From Siderastrea siderea (Eukaryota; Cnidaria; Anthozoa; Scleractinia; Rhizangiidae): 64,000 nt of DNA. Below the pieces are notes generated by a model. It was given only the letters and a program-made list of their open reading frames with translations. It ran no database searches and was not told the DNA's origin. Positions within the stretch are counted from its first letter, which is position 1; each line of letters starts with the position of its first letter. Location of the stretch: positions 10,853,453 through 10,917,452 of the forward strand of contig OZ034978.1 of NCBI GenBank assembly GCA_964030785.1. Direction: 5' to 3'. This document shows positions 30,130 through 41,879 of this stretch, piece by piece. A program made the translations under genes and the position numbers.

Positions 30130-30560
30130 ATCTTTAAAGATCTTTAAAGACTTGAGGGGGAACCTTGAGGATCTCTACCTATAATTCTCAAGGATGCAAA
30201 GATCCTCGAGGTGCCTGCGACGATCCTCAAGGACCCTCAACGATCCCTAAGGACTCTGCAACGATCCTCAAAGATCCTGCAACGATCCTCATCTCAAGGA
30301 CCCCGCAACGATCCTTAAGTACTCTGCAACGATCCTTAAGGATCCTGCAACGATCTTTGAGGGTCCTGCAACGATCCTTGAGGATCCTTCAAAAATCCTT
30401 AACTGATTCCTTGAAAGATCTTCACGGATCCTTGTGCAGGATCCTAAAAGATTTTGCAGGATCCTATCAAATATGATGATCCTGGGTAGGATCCTGTGTA
30501 ATCCTACATGATCTCGTAAGATCTTACAGGATCCTAGAAAATCCTATAGGATCCTTATAG
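30130..30560. repeat. GGATCCT-rich degenerate tandem repeats
   Basis: Dozens of GATCCT / AGGATC motifs occur in units such as CTGCAACGATCCTTAAGGAT with roughly 20-bp spacing. The sequence is strongly self-complementary. The frame across it is an artefact of the repeat. Confidence 0.7.
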
Positions 30561-31080
30561 GATTCAGGGAGGACGGCTTTGAGGAGGTCCACTTATTTTG
30601 TGAAAGACTGAAAGAGAAAAAGGGTAGTTGTTTAAAATGTCATTACATTGGGGGTTTACAATATACATTTTTGGGGGGCTGTTACAGTGAAGTTTTTACT
30701 GTTAGCTGTCAAATGGCCTCAAACTTTAACGTTATTTGTTATGAAGAGCCACCATCTAAGCCCTCTTACATTGGGCTTTTTTGGGAATTGCTAGTGTCAC
30801 AATTTTTTGGGGGGAGGGACGGGAGCGATACTTGACCAATTACGACAACGGGGCTGAATCCAAGGAGGAATGAAAGGTCCATTCATGATGCTTTGCGTGA
30901 ATTTCAATCAGCTCGTCCTTGACATTTCCCGAAACCGTTGTTCTTAGCACGTAAAATGGTATATTTTTGCTTGAATTTTTCTCATTCTTCAAGGTCCAGG
31001 TCTGCAGGTCTTTTGTTTTGTATTTGTTGTTGATTATTTAAAGTTCCCATAGACTTTCCGACGATGGTAAGTCTAAAACC

Positions 31081-31405
31081 CATCCTCGGAGACCCATGGG
31101 CAGATAGTGGGGCGAGGGAAAGTCGGAAAGGGTGAAAGAAAAAGTGGGCGAAGAAACGTCAACGGCAAAACGAAAAGCCCCTGGGGATCGCCCGCTCTGG
31201 CTCCTGATTGGGCGCAGAAAGCTTTTGCATTTTTCTGCCCAATCAGCAAGCAGCAAATTTTCGAGTCGGTTTCGTGTGTTCTGACACAGAGTAGTACAGG
31301 AGTGTCGTTTGTCTCTTCGTTTTGCCCTTGACTTTTATTCGCCCAATTTTTGACCCTTTCCGACTTTCCCTCGCCCCACTATCTGCCCCTGGGTCTCCGA
31401 GGATG
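31081..31405. mobile_element. MITE, 325 bp, ~45 bp inverted repeats, 9 bp target duplication
   Basis: The ends CATCCTCGGAGACCCA and TGGGTCTCCGAGGATG are inverted, continuing through GCAGATAGTGGGGCGAGGGA. The flanks TCTAAAACC (31072-31080) and TCAAAAACC (31406-31414) match at 8 of 9 positions. A 9 bp duplication fits a Mutator-like origin. Confidence 0.85.
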
Positions 31406-31414
31406 TCAAAAACC

Positions 31415-32961
31415 TAACCCTGATCATCATTTTCTCCGATAATTGAATTCCCACGAAGCTGAGGAGGATACCATAGATACCCCTCACTAATAAAATCCTT
31501 ATCTGTCCGATCTATCCCTTGTCGGAAGAGTAAAAGTGGACTGCAGAAAACTGCTGTTAAGCCTTAAAAAAGCATCTTTCGGGGCAAAGTTATGCCGGCT
31601 TCCCGTAAGCGGATGTCTTAACTGAGCTTAAACATTCCCGATGCTAAAAACACTGGTGGTGCTTCTGAGATTTGAAAACCTTATGTTCTTTTTGCTCAGA
31701 TAATTTTTAAGGGAGAGATGTGGGAATTTTGTGGGAAACATTTTCAAGCGATTAGGAATCAGTGGGAATAGGAGTTCAAATCTATTCTGCTCCAGATGTC
31801 TTCATGTACCTTAAAAGAGAAAGTGTTCGGGACACCAAATTGTCATGGGGTCGCTCGTTTATCGGCCTATGTATAACTGAATGTGTCGACGAATGCTTCA
31901 ACAAGTTCTCCAAATTCGTGAAATTTTCGTGTCGTCCTTAAAATGGCGAAATCCAGAGGTTGCAAAAATGCGACTATTACACGGATACGCATTCCGCACC
32001 TATGTTTATCCATTATTTGTCGCGAGATTGTCAGTTCTTGGGGTATCTCACAGGGGTACTAGTAGAAGTGGTCTTTTCCCAGCTTTTCTCTTCTTTCCCT
32101 TTTTTCGTTCCCTCACGCGTTCGACGATCATGTGAGAAAAAAAAAAGATTTGTAAAAAGACTAAAGTGCAACCACAATGATCTGTTTTCGCATATTTTAC
32201 TGAACTTTTGAAATGGTGAGCTTAAATTACGATTTATTTCAAGTATTTCATTAATATCGAAGTTGAAATATTACAGTACAATTTTTGGGGGAGTGTATTT
32301 ACTCGCAAAATATAGCAACAAAATATTTACAGGAAAACCAAGTTGATAATAATTAAAAGACCAGTAGAGTTATTTCACTGATAACCCGTGAAAGATGCTA
32401 AACAATTAGACACTATTACACACTAATTCCTTTGTTTTCTTTTGTTTACTTTCGACTATATATTAGATACTAATTGTTAGACATTGTTTCATGGGTTAAG
32501 TAAAATCACTTAATAACTAGCCCAGAAAAGTAGTGCTATCAATCGTAAGTTATGCCATGCACAACTTCTTTCAAATTCTCATTACATAATATATCAAATT
32601 ACCAACATTAATAATAACAAATAATTTATCTTCTCGAGACTTACAAGTACAGTTAAATCAAGGCAACTCTGCTATAGCTAATGTTGTATTACTGCACCTT
32701 TCAAAAACAATCTAGAAATTTATCATACAAATAATATGCAAGTGAAGGACTTTGAGCAAAAGCGTCCAGAATGACCTTTCACGTCAAAAAAAAACTTTAA
32801 AATTCTGGTTTTCGGTGGCTTATTGGATATCTTGCAGCTAAATCAACTTGAAACTAGCATTGTTTGACAAGAAACACCCTGCAAGAAAGTTTTTTTTTTT
32901 TTTGGTGAATGGGGCAAGATCTTCAATGAAATCCCCAGGGGAGCTAATCAATGAAGTTTTA
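31415..32961. other. Intergenic, nothing recognised
   Basis: Mostly AT-rich sequence. Plus-strand frames around 31881-32211 show no family resemblance or splice-consistent extension. Confidence 0.4.
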
Positions 32962-33327
32962 TACGGGGAGGCTCCACCCAGAGGTTCAACCCCTTACCCT
33001 TTCACATGCTAATTTATACCGAAATGGTACCCCTTTCATATACCTAGAGGAAAATTGCACCCCTTTCTTATACCTCAAGGATAAGCCAAAACAATAGAAT
33101 TTCCTATAATTGCCACGTTTTCCCCGGGTTTTCTGTCATTCTGATTCAGTTGTGAGTTATTTCTGCCAAAATGTGGCACGCTTTGATATACTTCGCTTTA
33201 GCCACCATTTCTTCCACTTTGCAGCTGATTTTGAGACCCTTTCGTATACTAAAATGGCAATTTTCCCTACCCATTAATATACTGCAAGCTTACAAAAGGC
33301 ACCCCTTTTGGGCGGAGTCTCCCCGTA
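32962..33327. mobile_element. Inverted-repeat element, ~365 bp
   Basis: The ends TACGGGGAGGCTCC and GGAGTCTCCCCGTA pair. The interior has repeated CCCCTTTC.TATAC motifs. The boundaries are approximate and no duplication could be fixed. Confidence 0.5.
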
Positions 33328-34567
33328 CAGCCCACTATAGGAAGTACTCCCCCCGGGATCCAGGTGAGCGTAGTCCCCCTCCGGTAACATTGGTTGAAGC
33401 AACCTATGAGGAAGCCATCTGCAGAGTCAAGTGAACACACAATACACTTTCTTGACTCTGATGACAACCACTGCACAGGTTGTCGAAAGTCAGTCACTGC
33501 ATTAATATTAACCACACTAACCCAGGAGATCAAACACAATCCACTTAGTCTGTGTTGTACTTGATACAACTATTCCAATTATTCCATGAGCATGTGATGG
33601 ATATGAGGTGTTAAATAACCAAAGATGTGCATGGCACCAGGTTGGTAATAATCAAGTCATATTCAAGAAGTGCGAGCAGAGAATAATTATCGCATTATTA
33701 AATTCTCAGCTTTGTAATCAGTATTGAATTTTTTGGCATAGTTTTTAGCAAATGTTTTGCATCACAATGAAAACTTATGAGTGCCACAGCACTTGCCAAG
33801 GCATCCAATTTCCTTATAAGGCAAAAAACAGGGTAATTTGCTGATAACCTGTTTGCAGCGAACCAATTGGAAAGCTGAAAAATCAATAACCAAGATTGAG
33901 AATTATTTAATGGTGTTATTGAAATTTGTTATTACCAGTGAATGGCAATGATTTTCAGTAAGATGGTATATTGTTATTTTTCTCACTTGCACAAAACTTT
34001 GACTACAATTGTTGTAAATAGTGGTCTAGGCAAGAGATGCCACCTTACTCTAAGTAACAATTCACCAGTCAGTTTAAAAATAAAAGCTTAAGTTATCCAC
34101 ACCTTCTGGCTCTGGTGATCCCTACTGAAATTGCAGAAGAGCATTTGTTTTCATTGACTATAAGTTAGCAATAACCTTCCATCATTGCCTAGTCAAGATT
34201 TTAAAACCCTGGCCAGCCATTGGCTCCATAAGTGCTGAAAAACTAATGAATACAAAATTGAATTCTACTTCTCTAACAAAGCTGGTCAAATGAGTATGTG
34301 CCCCTAAATACCATTATAAAGAAAGTTATTCAATAATAAACAGCAATATTGCTAATCCACAAATTTGAGACATAAATGATTTCATAGCCATGCCACAAGA
34401 CACTTACAATCCAGCTGAACATGAATTTGTGCACCATGAGATTCATCAAGTACCTTTATTATGAAGACAATCCCTAGATTGTGAGAAAGTTTATGTGCTC
34501 ACAAATGAAGAGAAACTTTACTGTCAAAGGAAGTATTAATTTCCACCATTTTCTTGGGTGATTTCTC
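33328..34567. other. Intergenic, nothing recognised
   Basis: Low-complexity AT-rich DNA without exon-like frames or inverted ends. Confidence 0.4.
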
Positions 34568-34815
34568 CACTGATATGGGGGGGGGGTGGGAGAGGGGACA
34601 GGGGATTCCAAACGTTGAACCGCTTACTGTACCCTTTATCCCAATTCCTACTCCATTCTTGATGCCTACTGACTCTTTGCACTTTTTGATTGCAAAATAT
34701 TTTATGCAATGTTGTGTTATTTCTTTCCACTATTTCTCACATTTTCTACCCCCTTGGGATCCCATTTCTCACCCCCTTTACTTCCTTCCCCTTTTCACCT
34801 GGGATCCCCCCCCCC
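34568..34815. repeat. G/C-tract dispersed repeat, copy 1
   Basis: Bounded by a G run (about 34578-34588) and a C run (about 34807-34816), with a central ATTGCAAAATATTTTATGCA-like block. Same organisation as 47868-48119 and 48736-48905. Confidence 0.5.
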
Positions 34816-35715
34816 CATTCCCCCACACTAATCAGAGCATGAGACTACTGGTATCATCCATGGGCTGTCTATAGAGTCTATATGAACTTTTCCCCTTATT
34901 TGGCACAAAAATATGGATGGATATAATTTTGTCCTCAGATGTTCCCCATTCAGAGAAGCCAACAGTTTCACTTGAGGAAAACTGTCCTTCAAGGAACAGA
35001 TAACATCACAGTGATACAGGTAGTTATTGGGAGTCTCCAGAGAGCTCACCATCCAAGCTTTAACTTAATGATAGTAAAAGAGGTGGTTGCATGTGTTTTT
35101 TCTTTTTTTTTTTCATACTGAGAGTCAAGTTGCTATTGAGGCTGTTTCTTTGGCAGAAGGGGGAGGGTGAGAATGGGGAAGCACCTGACTTTCATAGGGT
35201 TGCCATTTTCAGGATTTGCTAACCATCACATTTTATCACCCAGTAGGGCTTGAATTTAAGAGTAACCTGTTAACCAATGGTTAGCAGTTTTCAACATTTG
35301 GTTACTAAACATTATCTTAGGTAACCCAAAATAGTTGGTGAAATTTTTCAGACAAAAACAACTAATTACAACAATATGAATTCTCACAATATGCTGACAT
35401 GGGTTTGTTTTGAGATTTTCTCTTTCCAACATTTGTTGTCAAAATGAGCGAGTTAGGTAGTGAGTTAGATTATAGAAGTTTGATGGCAGAGGCTCAAACC
35501 AATGAGTGAGTGAAATGTTTATGGTCACTGTTGCCAATCTTGATATTCCTGGTACTTTTCTATTCCCCAGTATAGATTCTTGGTCAATAAACATTACGAC
35601 TTGGTTAGTAAAACTTGGTTAGCAGCCAAATGGTTAATTTCCAGAAAATTAAATTGGAAGGGTTCTTACTTTTGGAGCTTAAATGATAATATAGTCTGTA
35701 GCCAAAACATAAAAG
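34816..35715. other. 3' flank of FBXO22, nothing recognised
   Basis: It may include 3' UTR of the minus-strand FBXO22 gene. Short GGTTA/TAACC motifs around 35260-35340 may be a degraded element. Confidence 0.35.
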
Positions 35716-38700
35716 TCATGTAGACTCTGACTGGCTTGAGGATGGCTTCTCTTTACCATCAGACAATTGCACAAGTGCTGCAGCGGCAGCCCTTTCAGCT
35801 GTTAAACTATCCTTAGATTGTGAAGACAAAGAGCACAAACAGAATACTGACGAATAAGAATGTAAAAAGTGGCCGTCTCTCTCCAGCTTCCCCTCACACG
35901 AATGAAGATCAAGACCCAGTTCTCCATTGCCAAAGAAGCCAAGCACAGGGATACCAGGAAATTCCTGTCGAAAAATTCCAGTCTCGACATTCTTGGCATT
36001 GTAAAACTTCTCACCACGACCAATGCATGACACCATAAAGCAAGCTGCATTTGAATTCTTTTCACAAGGAATGCCAGATTTCCGTAGCTGCTTCAAACTC
36101 TGCTGCATCCCTTCTGCAGTGTCACCGTGATGAACCATAGATATGGCTTCAACATTTCCTGATATTGCAAGTCCAACAACACCTGCATTTCTCACTTCAT
36201 TATCCACCATCAAGAATGATTCCACAAGTCCACCAATTATTACCACGTCTGACTTACTCTCTCCTTCAATATTGCAGACCTAAAACATAAAGTAACAGCA
36301 AAAGGCATAAATAAAAGAAAGATTCTTGCCTTGGAGAATATACTTGTAGGTAACTATTAGGAAGTCTAATGGGGAAAATTGATGAAGCATTTTTTTCTTC
36401 TCTTTAAGTTGTCAAACAATTGCCTTGGATTTATTTGTGTTGAAAAGGCCTTTTTTTGGGGGGGGGGGGGGGGCAACTCAATCACCCACTCACAATCAGC
36501 TGCCCAAGAGGAGTGAAAAGGAAGGAAAGAAAAAAAAATGAAATTGAGATTGTGCTGGACCACTTGTCCCAAGGTTAACACAGTTTCCGTAGAATAAAAG
36601 CAACCACAAGTGTCATAATTGCCCCCTGGAAAGGTGTGATCCAGGGGGATTATTAAACATAACAATAGATAAAAGGAACACTGATATACATTGAGAAGAT
36701 GCCTAAATAAGACGTGGATTCCAAGTCAAAAACTCATTAAAACTGGAGCTCTTCTGACCTGACAAAACAAGAAAAGCCCCAGGGGCATTAGACCCCGCCG
36801 TTGTTCTCCCCCCCCCCCCCCCCCTGGGTGTAAAATATGTTACGGTCACTCAAGATAAAAGCCCTTGCCTGTGTAGCGAAAGACACGAGGAGTATTTGTT
36901 TGGCCGAGCGAAAACCAGAGGTCTGGGGCAAGTGACCACCAAAAAAAAAAAAAAAACCCACGGGAAAAAAATGGGTATTACTAGACCCCGTCCTGACGGC
37001 GGGGTAAAAATAGTAAACTTGAGAAGATTTGGAGAAACCCAGGTATATCAACCCATTATTCTTCCTCATTGAATCCATGCCTGTGCAAGTTTTTTTTTTT
37101 CACTAAATATCACTGGACATAGTAAAGCAAAACCAAAGCAAACCTATATTACATTCAACACTCAATAGAAAACTATTTTGAATTACTAGCCTTGACCTAG
37201 ACTTCCCAAGTCCTTTAAATTTTTTTTCAGGAAAAACTGGGCAAATTGATATTAATCGACGAGATCGACTTCAAGCAAGTCTAGCCTTGCCCCAGAGGGC
37301 TATTAAAATGTTTTGGCATGAATATTCACTTTTACAGCATAGTATTTATCTGTCTACAGTTTAAGGGTGCATTTTGCTGGGATATACAGTTGTATCTTAT
37401 AAATGTGCCAATAAAGTCAGAATACCTCAAAATGTTTCATATTTCCTTCTAACAAAAATTGAAAGAAGTCATCCTGACTTGGTGATTAACTTTCTTTAGC
37501 CACTTGGATTTTTCTGATCCTTGCTAACAGGTGTTTTAAGCATAGGACCCCTTCTGTGGAATACTGTCTCTGACCCCCTATGTCCCAAACAAATGTGCCT
37601 TGATCCACTTACCTTCCAAATTCCTGAAGCCACTTTACCAATGACATCAAGGTTGTAAGTGTCCCCCTTAGCCAACAGAAAGGCACATTTCACCGTCCCA
37701 TCTGAGGGAATTTTCAAAGACTTCTCCCAGCGAGGTTTAAAGTTTCTGTTGTTCTTAACCTCTGTAAGACCCAAGTTAATCACATGAGCTGTTGTGCCCT
37801 CAATTTGCGGCATGAGCATCAGGGAGACCCCCTCAGCCATTTCTACTTCTTCAGACATTCCACCCTCTCCTGTTCCAATAACTCCTGCTCCGACGCAACC
37901 AATAAGAGCACAAGAGCTAGGCAAGCGGCACTTCACTAGTGTTAACAAGGTTTTGATCTCTTCTCTCCTACCATCAGAATATTCTGTACTTCTACTCACT
38001 ATGAGAATGCATGCTGCCGGCACCAATGGCAGCTCATCCAAAAAATCAGTGACCCTGCGACCTATAATTTCCATTGACAGCTAGGAAAGATAAAACTGAG
38101 TTTAACAACTTGAATCATACATTTCTGTTATTACGTAGGTTGTATGTGAATTTCTTAGTTTTTCAGAAAAAAAAACTTAAGTTCGAAAAAGTGTATTGAT
38201 GGTTCCTGTTTGCCAGTCAATGTTTTGGTCACACAACTAAGCCAGGAGTCACAGAAAACAGCCTAAACTGGTTACAGCAATAAACCTTGTTTTCGGGAAT
38301 GTCCACTTAAACTGGCTTTTCTTCTTTTGAAAACCAGTTATTCTTTACACCCTGACTAGATTTTGGAACTTTCAGGGAAAATAAATCTTTCTGAAAGGTA
38401 AAGGTAAGTCTTCCTGAAATTACCACTTTCCAGTAAAATTCATTAACAAAGAGCTGCTCCACTGATTTCCCACCTGGAAAAAGGGTCCAATGTCCAGATT
38501 CACTGACCAAATTTGCTTGGACAGTGTCCATGCTGATATATGATGAACAATGCAACACAGAATTTGATAATCTTTTCCCAGAAGGGGATAGATACTGGTC
38601 AATTAAGGAACTTTTCAACAATTTAAATTGCACAATTTGTAAAATTAATGTCAACGTTAATAAATCAAATTTCCCAAAGAAGGTAGCAAAAGGGGAGGGA

Positions 38701-41158
38701 GGGGTCATGAACCCCTTTCATCGCAATTTTTTTACTAAATCCAGGCACCATGAATTCTTTTAATACCACATTGTGTGGTTCTAGAAAATATCCATACCCC
38801 CCCCCCCCCACGGAATGTCACTGGAAATTCCCAGGGGGAGGGCGGTTCAAAGGCAGAAATTTCCACGGGGAGTGGGGGTTTCATGGGACGCTCCTTTTCC
38901 AGAGGGTGAAGGAACATGAAAAAATTGAAAGCAACGCATGATTGATCCCAAGCACGAAGTAATACTCACGTAGGCTGTTTTGACCTTCAAAAATAAGCAA
39001 GTATGTTGACCTAAATGCCAAATTTCGGGACTTTGATTTGCGTGAAATTTCAGTACACCAAATTTGCATATTCGTGTTTACGGAAAATTGTGTGTCTCCT
39101 TGCCCCTCAGTGAATATTTCACGGGTTTCAATCCTTTCAATGTGAACGTTTTTTTAACACCAAACTTGTTTAAACAAGTATAAAAAGATTTTTATTGCGC
39201 ATTTTCCAGCGCTTTTCACTGGATATCACTGAGATAGAATTGTTGCGATGCTCAAAATTTGAAAAGGTCAGATTTCATGTGTTATGCAAATTTGATGTGC
39301 TTTGAACTGAAACTAAGTTCAGCCTATATTAGCTTTTTCTTACAAATTCTTTTACAGTTTTCATTATCTTTGAGTTTCCATTTGAGCTTCATTTACTATT
39401 TCAATTTTAAACGAAGGATAAAGTGCGGGAAAGAAAGGCTCGATTTCTTATTCCCACATGGATCGCTTGCACAGTTTATTTTGAGTGCACGGTAAATAAA
39501 ATTAATCCCAGGAAAAAAAGCTGCTATTTTACTCTAATTCCCTTTCTAACATCATAACCGTCGATTTTTAGTGTAATTTACATTCAACAGTTTCGCTTTT
39601 GATGGCAGGTTTGAGTGTGGCAAACACAATTTCAATTCTGCTGAAAATTTCGGCTTCGTTGTCTACGTCGCATTTGGCACGCAATTTATTCACGGCAACC
39701 CTTGGTACCAATGTTAGAACAATTGAACACTCGGTTTAATCAAATTTTCGCGAACAACATAGAACATTTCAAACTGGATGGCAAACATGCGAATAGTATA
39801 GAACAATAACAAAGCGTTGTATGTTGAAAATGGATGTTATAATAAATGCTTAATGTTACAACAAAAGACATGTTCGCTTAACGTGGAAATTCCTGGGGGG
39901 AGGGGAGGTCATCAAAGACCCCCTTGGAACAGAAATTCCTAAGGGTGGGGGAACCAAAAAACCTTCCGTGGGAGGGGTATGGATATTTTCTGGAACCACA
40001 CATTTTGATTTCATTTTTGCCTTAACCACACATCATATGTAGCCCTTTGCTACCCTCTCTAAAGCATGGCTGTTGCTTACAATTGTTGCATGTGACATGC
40101 CTATACCATACCCAAAATGATCACTTTTCATGAATAAATGAATCAATCAATCAATTAATCAATCAATCAACTAATGTTATTAAATGTGTCTGCCATTTTA
40201 CATAATCCATGACTTGCTTACAACAGTTGTCACATTGAACTTTTTTCATCGCAATATTAATAAAGCTGTAGATTTTACTAATACCAATTGATTTGCATCA
40301 GAAGCAAACACCATAAAGCTGTTATAACTAAGTCACCATCTAATTCAGTTTTTAGCTTGCAACTTCTTTCCTTCAGAAGTTGGAATATTAATTACTTGAT
40401 TAGTATACAAACTGCCTATTTAATTATTCAAACTAACAAACTAAACAGACTGTAGGCACAGAACACGAAAGTCTACATGTCTACTCAGTTTTTGTTTATT
40501 GTGTAACCTATATTGTACTTCCGTTTGAGCAAAAACGCAAAAATGGGACGAGAAAGGAACTACTAAAAAAAAATTCTATTGTGCTTTCGATTTTTGGTGG
40601 CACGTCCGATCCATCTCGAAGACAATTTTGTGTTTGTTTTTAGGTCCAACAATTAGGTAATTTATATAACCTTAAAGCTTGTTGTTATCTAATTAAAGAA
40701 CGTTTCGGACGGCAAGGCAGCAACCACAAGACAGTGTAGGTTAAACAGAAATAGCGTAAATAGTGAAGGATAAACTGAGCCCTTGTGATTCTGGAACACA
40801 TCAATAAAATTATTCAAGCTTCAGTGCAGAGATATTTCTCTCGAAATTACAATTTCTTGGGACGTGTTTGCGGACAAAATAAAATACTTAAACTATAAAT
40901 TTTACACTGAGTTAAATAAATTTTCCTTACCTTAGACGTACACGGAGTGCTGTGTAATTCATGGTGGGTCATAAAACTGAGCCATCCCAACCTTTGTCTA
41001 GAGCGAATTATTCGTCTTGCAGTTTCTCGCCACAAACGACACACTTGCATGCAAACGAACAACGCTCTTGCAGGAAGAAACGACAAAATTATGTCTACGA
41101 CTTCCGCAAGCGATGAAACGCATTCTACCGAAGTCTTTCGGCCCAGTTTTGAGGCCAT
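35716..41158 (-). CDS. FBXO22: F-box only protein 22, complete, 3 exons, 419 aa
   Basis: Substrate receptor of an SCF (SKP1-CUL1-F-box) ubiquitin ligase; the vertebrate protein targets KDM4 demethylases and BACH1 among others. Coding exons: 40931-41158 (76 codons), 37613-38080 (156 codons), 35716-36279 (187 codons plus stop), all phase 0 with GT-AG introns. Exon 1 encodes the F-box (about residues 16-52: SSLAEVVDIILSFLPARALF and CRLWRETARR). Exon 2 begins LSMEIIGRR and includes LMLMPQIEG. Exon 3 carries the C-terminal FIST-like domain with SCIGRGEKFYNAK and PVLGFFGNGELGLD. Vertebrate FBXO22 is 403 aa; the extra length is a Ser/Ala-rich C-terminal tail. Intron 1 (38081-40930) holds a 1.2 kb inverted-repeat element. 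An additional small exon in intron 1 cannot be excluded, but the phases join without one. Confidence 0.93.
36781..37030. repeat. C/A-tract dispersed repeat in FBXO22 intron 2
   Basis: TTAGACCCCGCCG at the left and GACGGCGGGGT at the right form short inverted ends around long C and A runs. Low certainty that this is one element. Confidence 0.35.
38773..40001. mobile_element. 1.23 kb inverted-repeat element in FBXO22 intron 1
   Basis: The left GTGTGGTTCTAGAAAATATC and right (reverse complement GTGTGGTTCCAGAAAATATC) ends match over about 30 bp and then continue as C-rich, GGAAATTCC-bearing arms of about 130 bp. ATT lies outside both ends (38770-38772, 40002-40004), a weak duplication candidate. 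No intact frame inside. Confidence 0.7.
40133..40172. repeat. (AATC)n microsatellite
   Basis: A tetranucleotide AATCAATCAATC run with small interruptions, in FBXO22 intron 1. Confidence 0.7.
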
Positions 41159-41770
41159 TTTGATGTCAAAATGGCGACGAGGAACTATTAAAGACCAGAC
41201 ATGGCAATCTCACTTGTTTACATCAGGGGACTGAGTACGAGTGCATGGAAAGAGGGGACACGTCACGCGCAAAGATAGAATAAGGGGAGGGGAGACACGC
41301 GTGAAGATAATGTTATTCTATTATATTATTGATAGTAATATAAAATTTAAAAAATTCCAATTTGAAAAATAATTACGTATAGGGTTTTTGAAAAATATAG
41401 GATCCTGAAACGTTTGTGAAGTTACCGTGTTTCTTCTGGTTTTCACATGACGTCATAAAATTCTAAAATCATGAATCGCGAGGTCTTCAGATTTTATTTC
41501 CCTACCAGGTTGAAGAAGACTTTAAAATATATCTTTTCACAAGTTTTTAGCCCGGTAGTGTCTTTCGTTTTGAAAATAAAGAGTATTAAATTTCTGGCTT
41601 TGCACCCTATGTGAACACCAACACGGTATCCGTGACAAAGCTTTCTCCTATGCAAAGAAAGACTTTCCTTGTGATTTTTAGCAGTTTGGACAATTAAAGC
41701 ATTAGGAGGGAAAACCAATGTGATTGTAAAGTAGTTTAAGAGGGAAAGTTAATCTCTTAAAGAGCAGAAG
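41159..41770. other. FBXO22 5' flank; no gene seen
   Basis: Immediate upstream DNA of the FBXO22 start, presumably including its promoter. No TATA element or other gene is recognisable up to the foldback element. Confidence 0.4.
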
Positions 41771-41879
41771 TGGATTCCGGCAAGAACGTCATGCTAGCCC
41801 ACATATAAGGCACTAATAATATATAAGTCTATATGAATATATACACCAACTGAAACACGCACCTACCTCCACTAACACA

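Noticed and set aside
30165..30476. 103-codon frame with apparent peptide repeats (ILQRSLR)
   Set aside because: It is produced by the GGATCCT tandem tract; no independent coding evidence.
38307..38708. 133-codon minus-strand frame in FBXO22 intron 1 as a possible extra exon
   Set aside because: The F-box exon and the LSMEIIGRR exon already align contiguously with vertebrate FBXO22 in phase. The intronic frame has no counterpart in the family.
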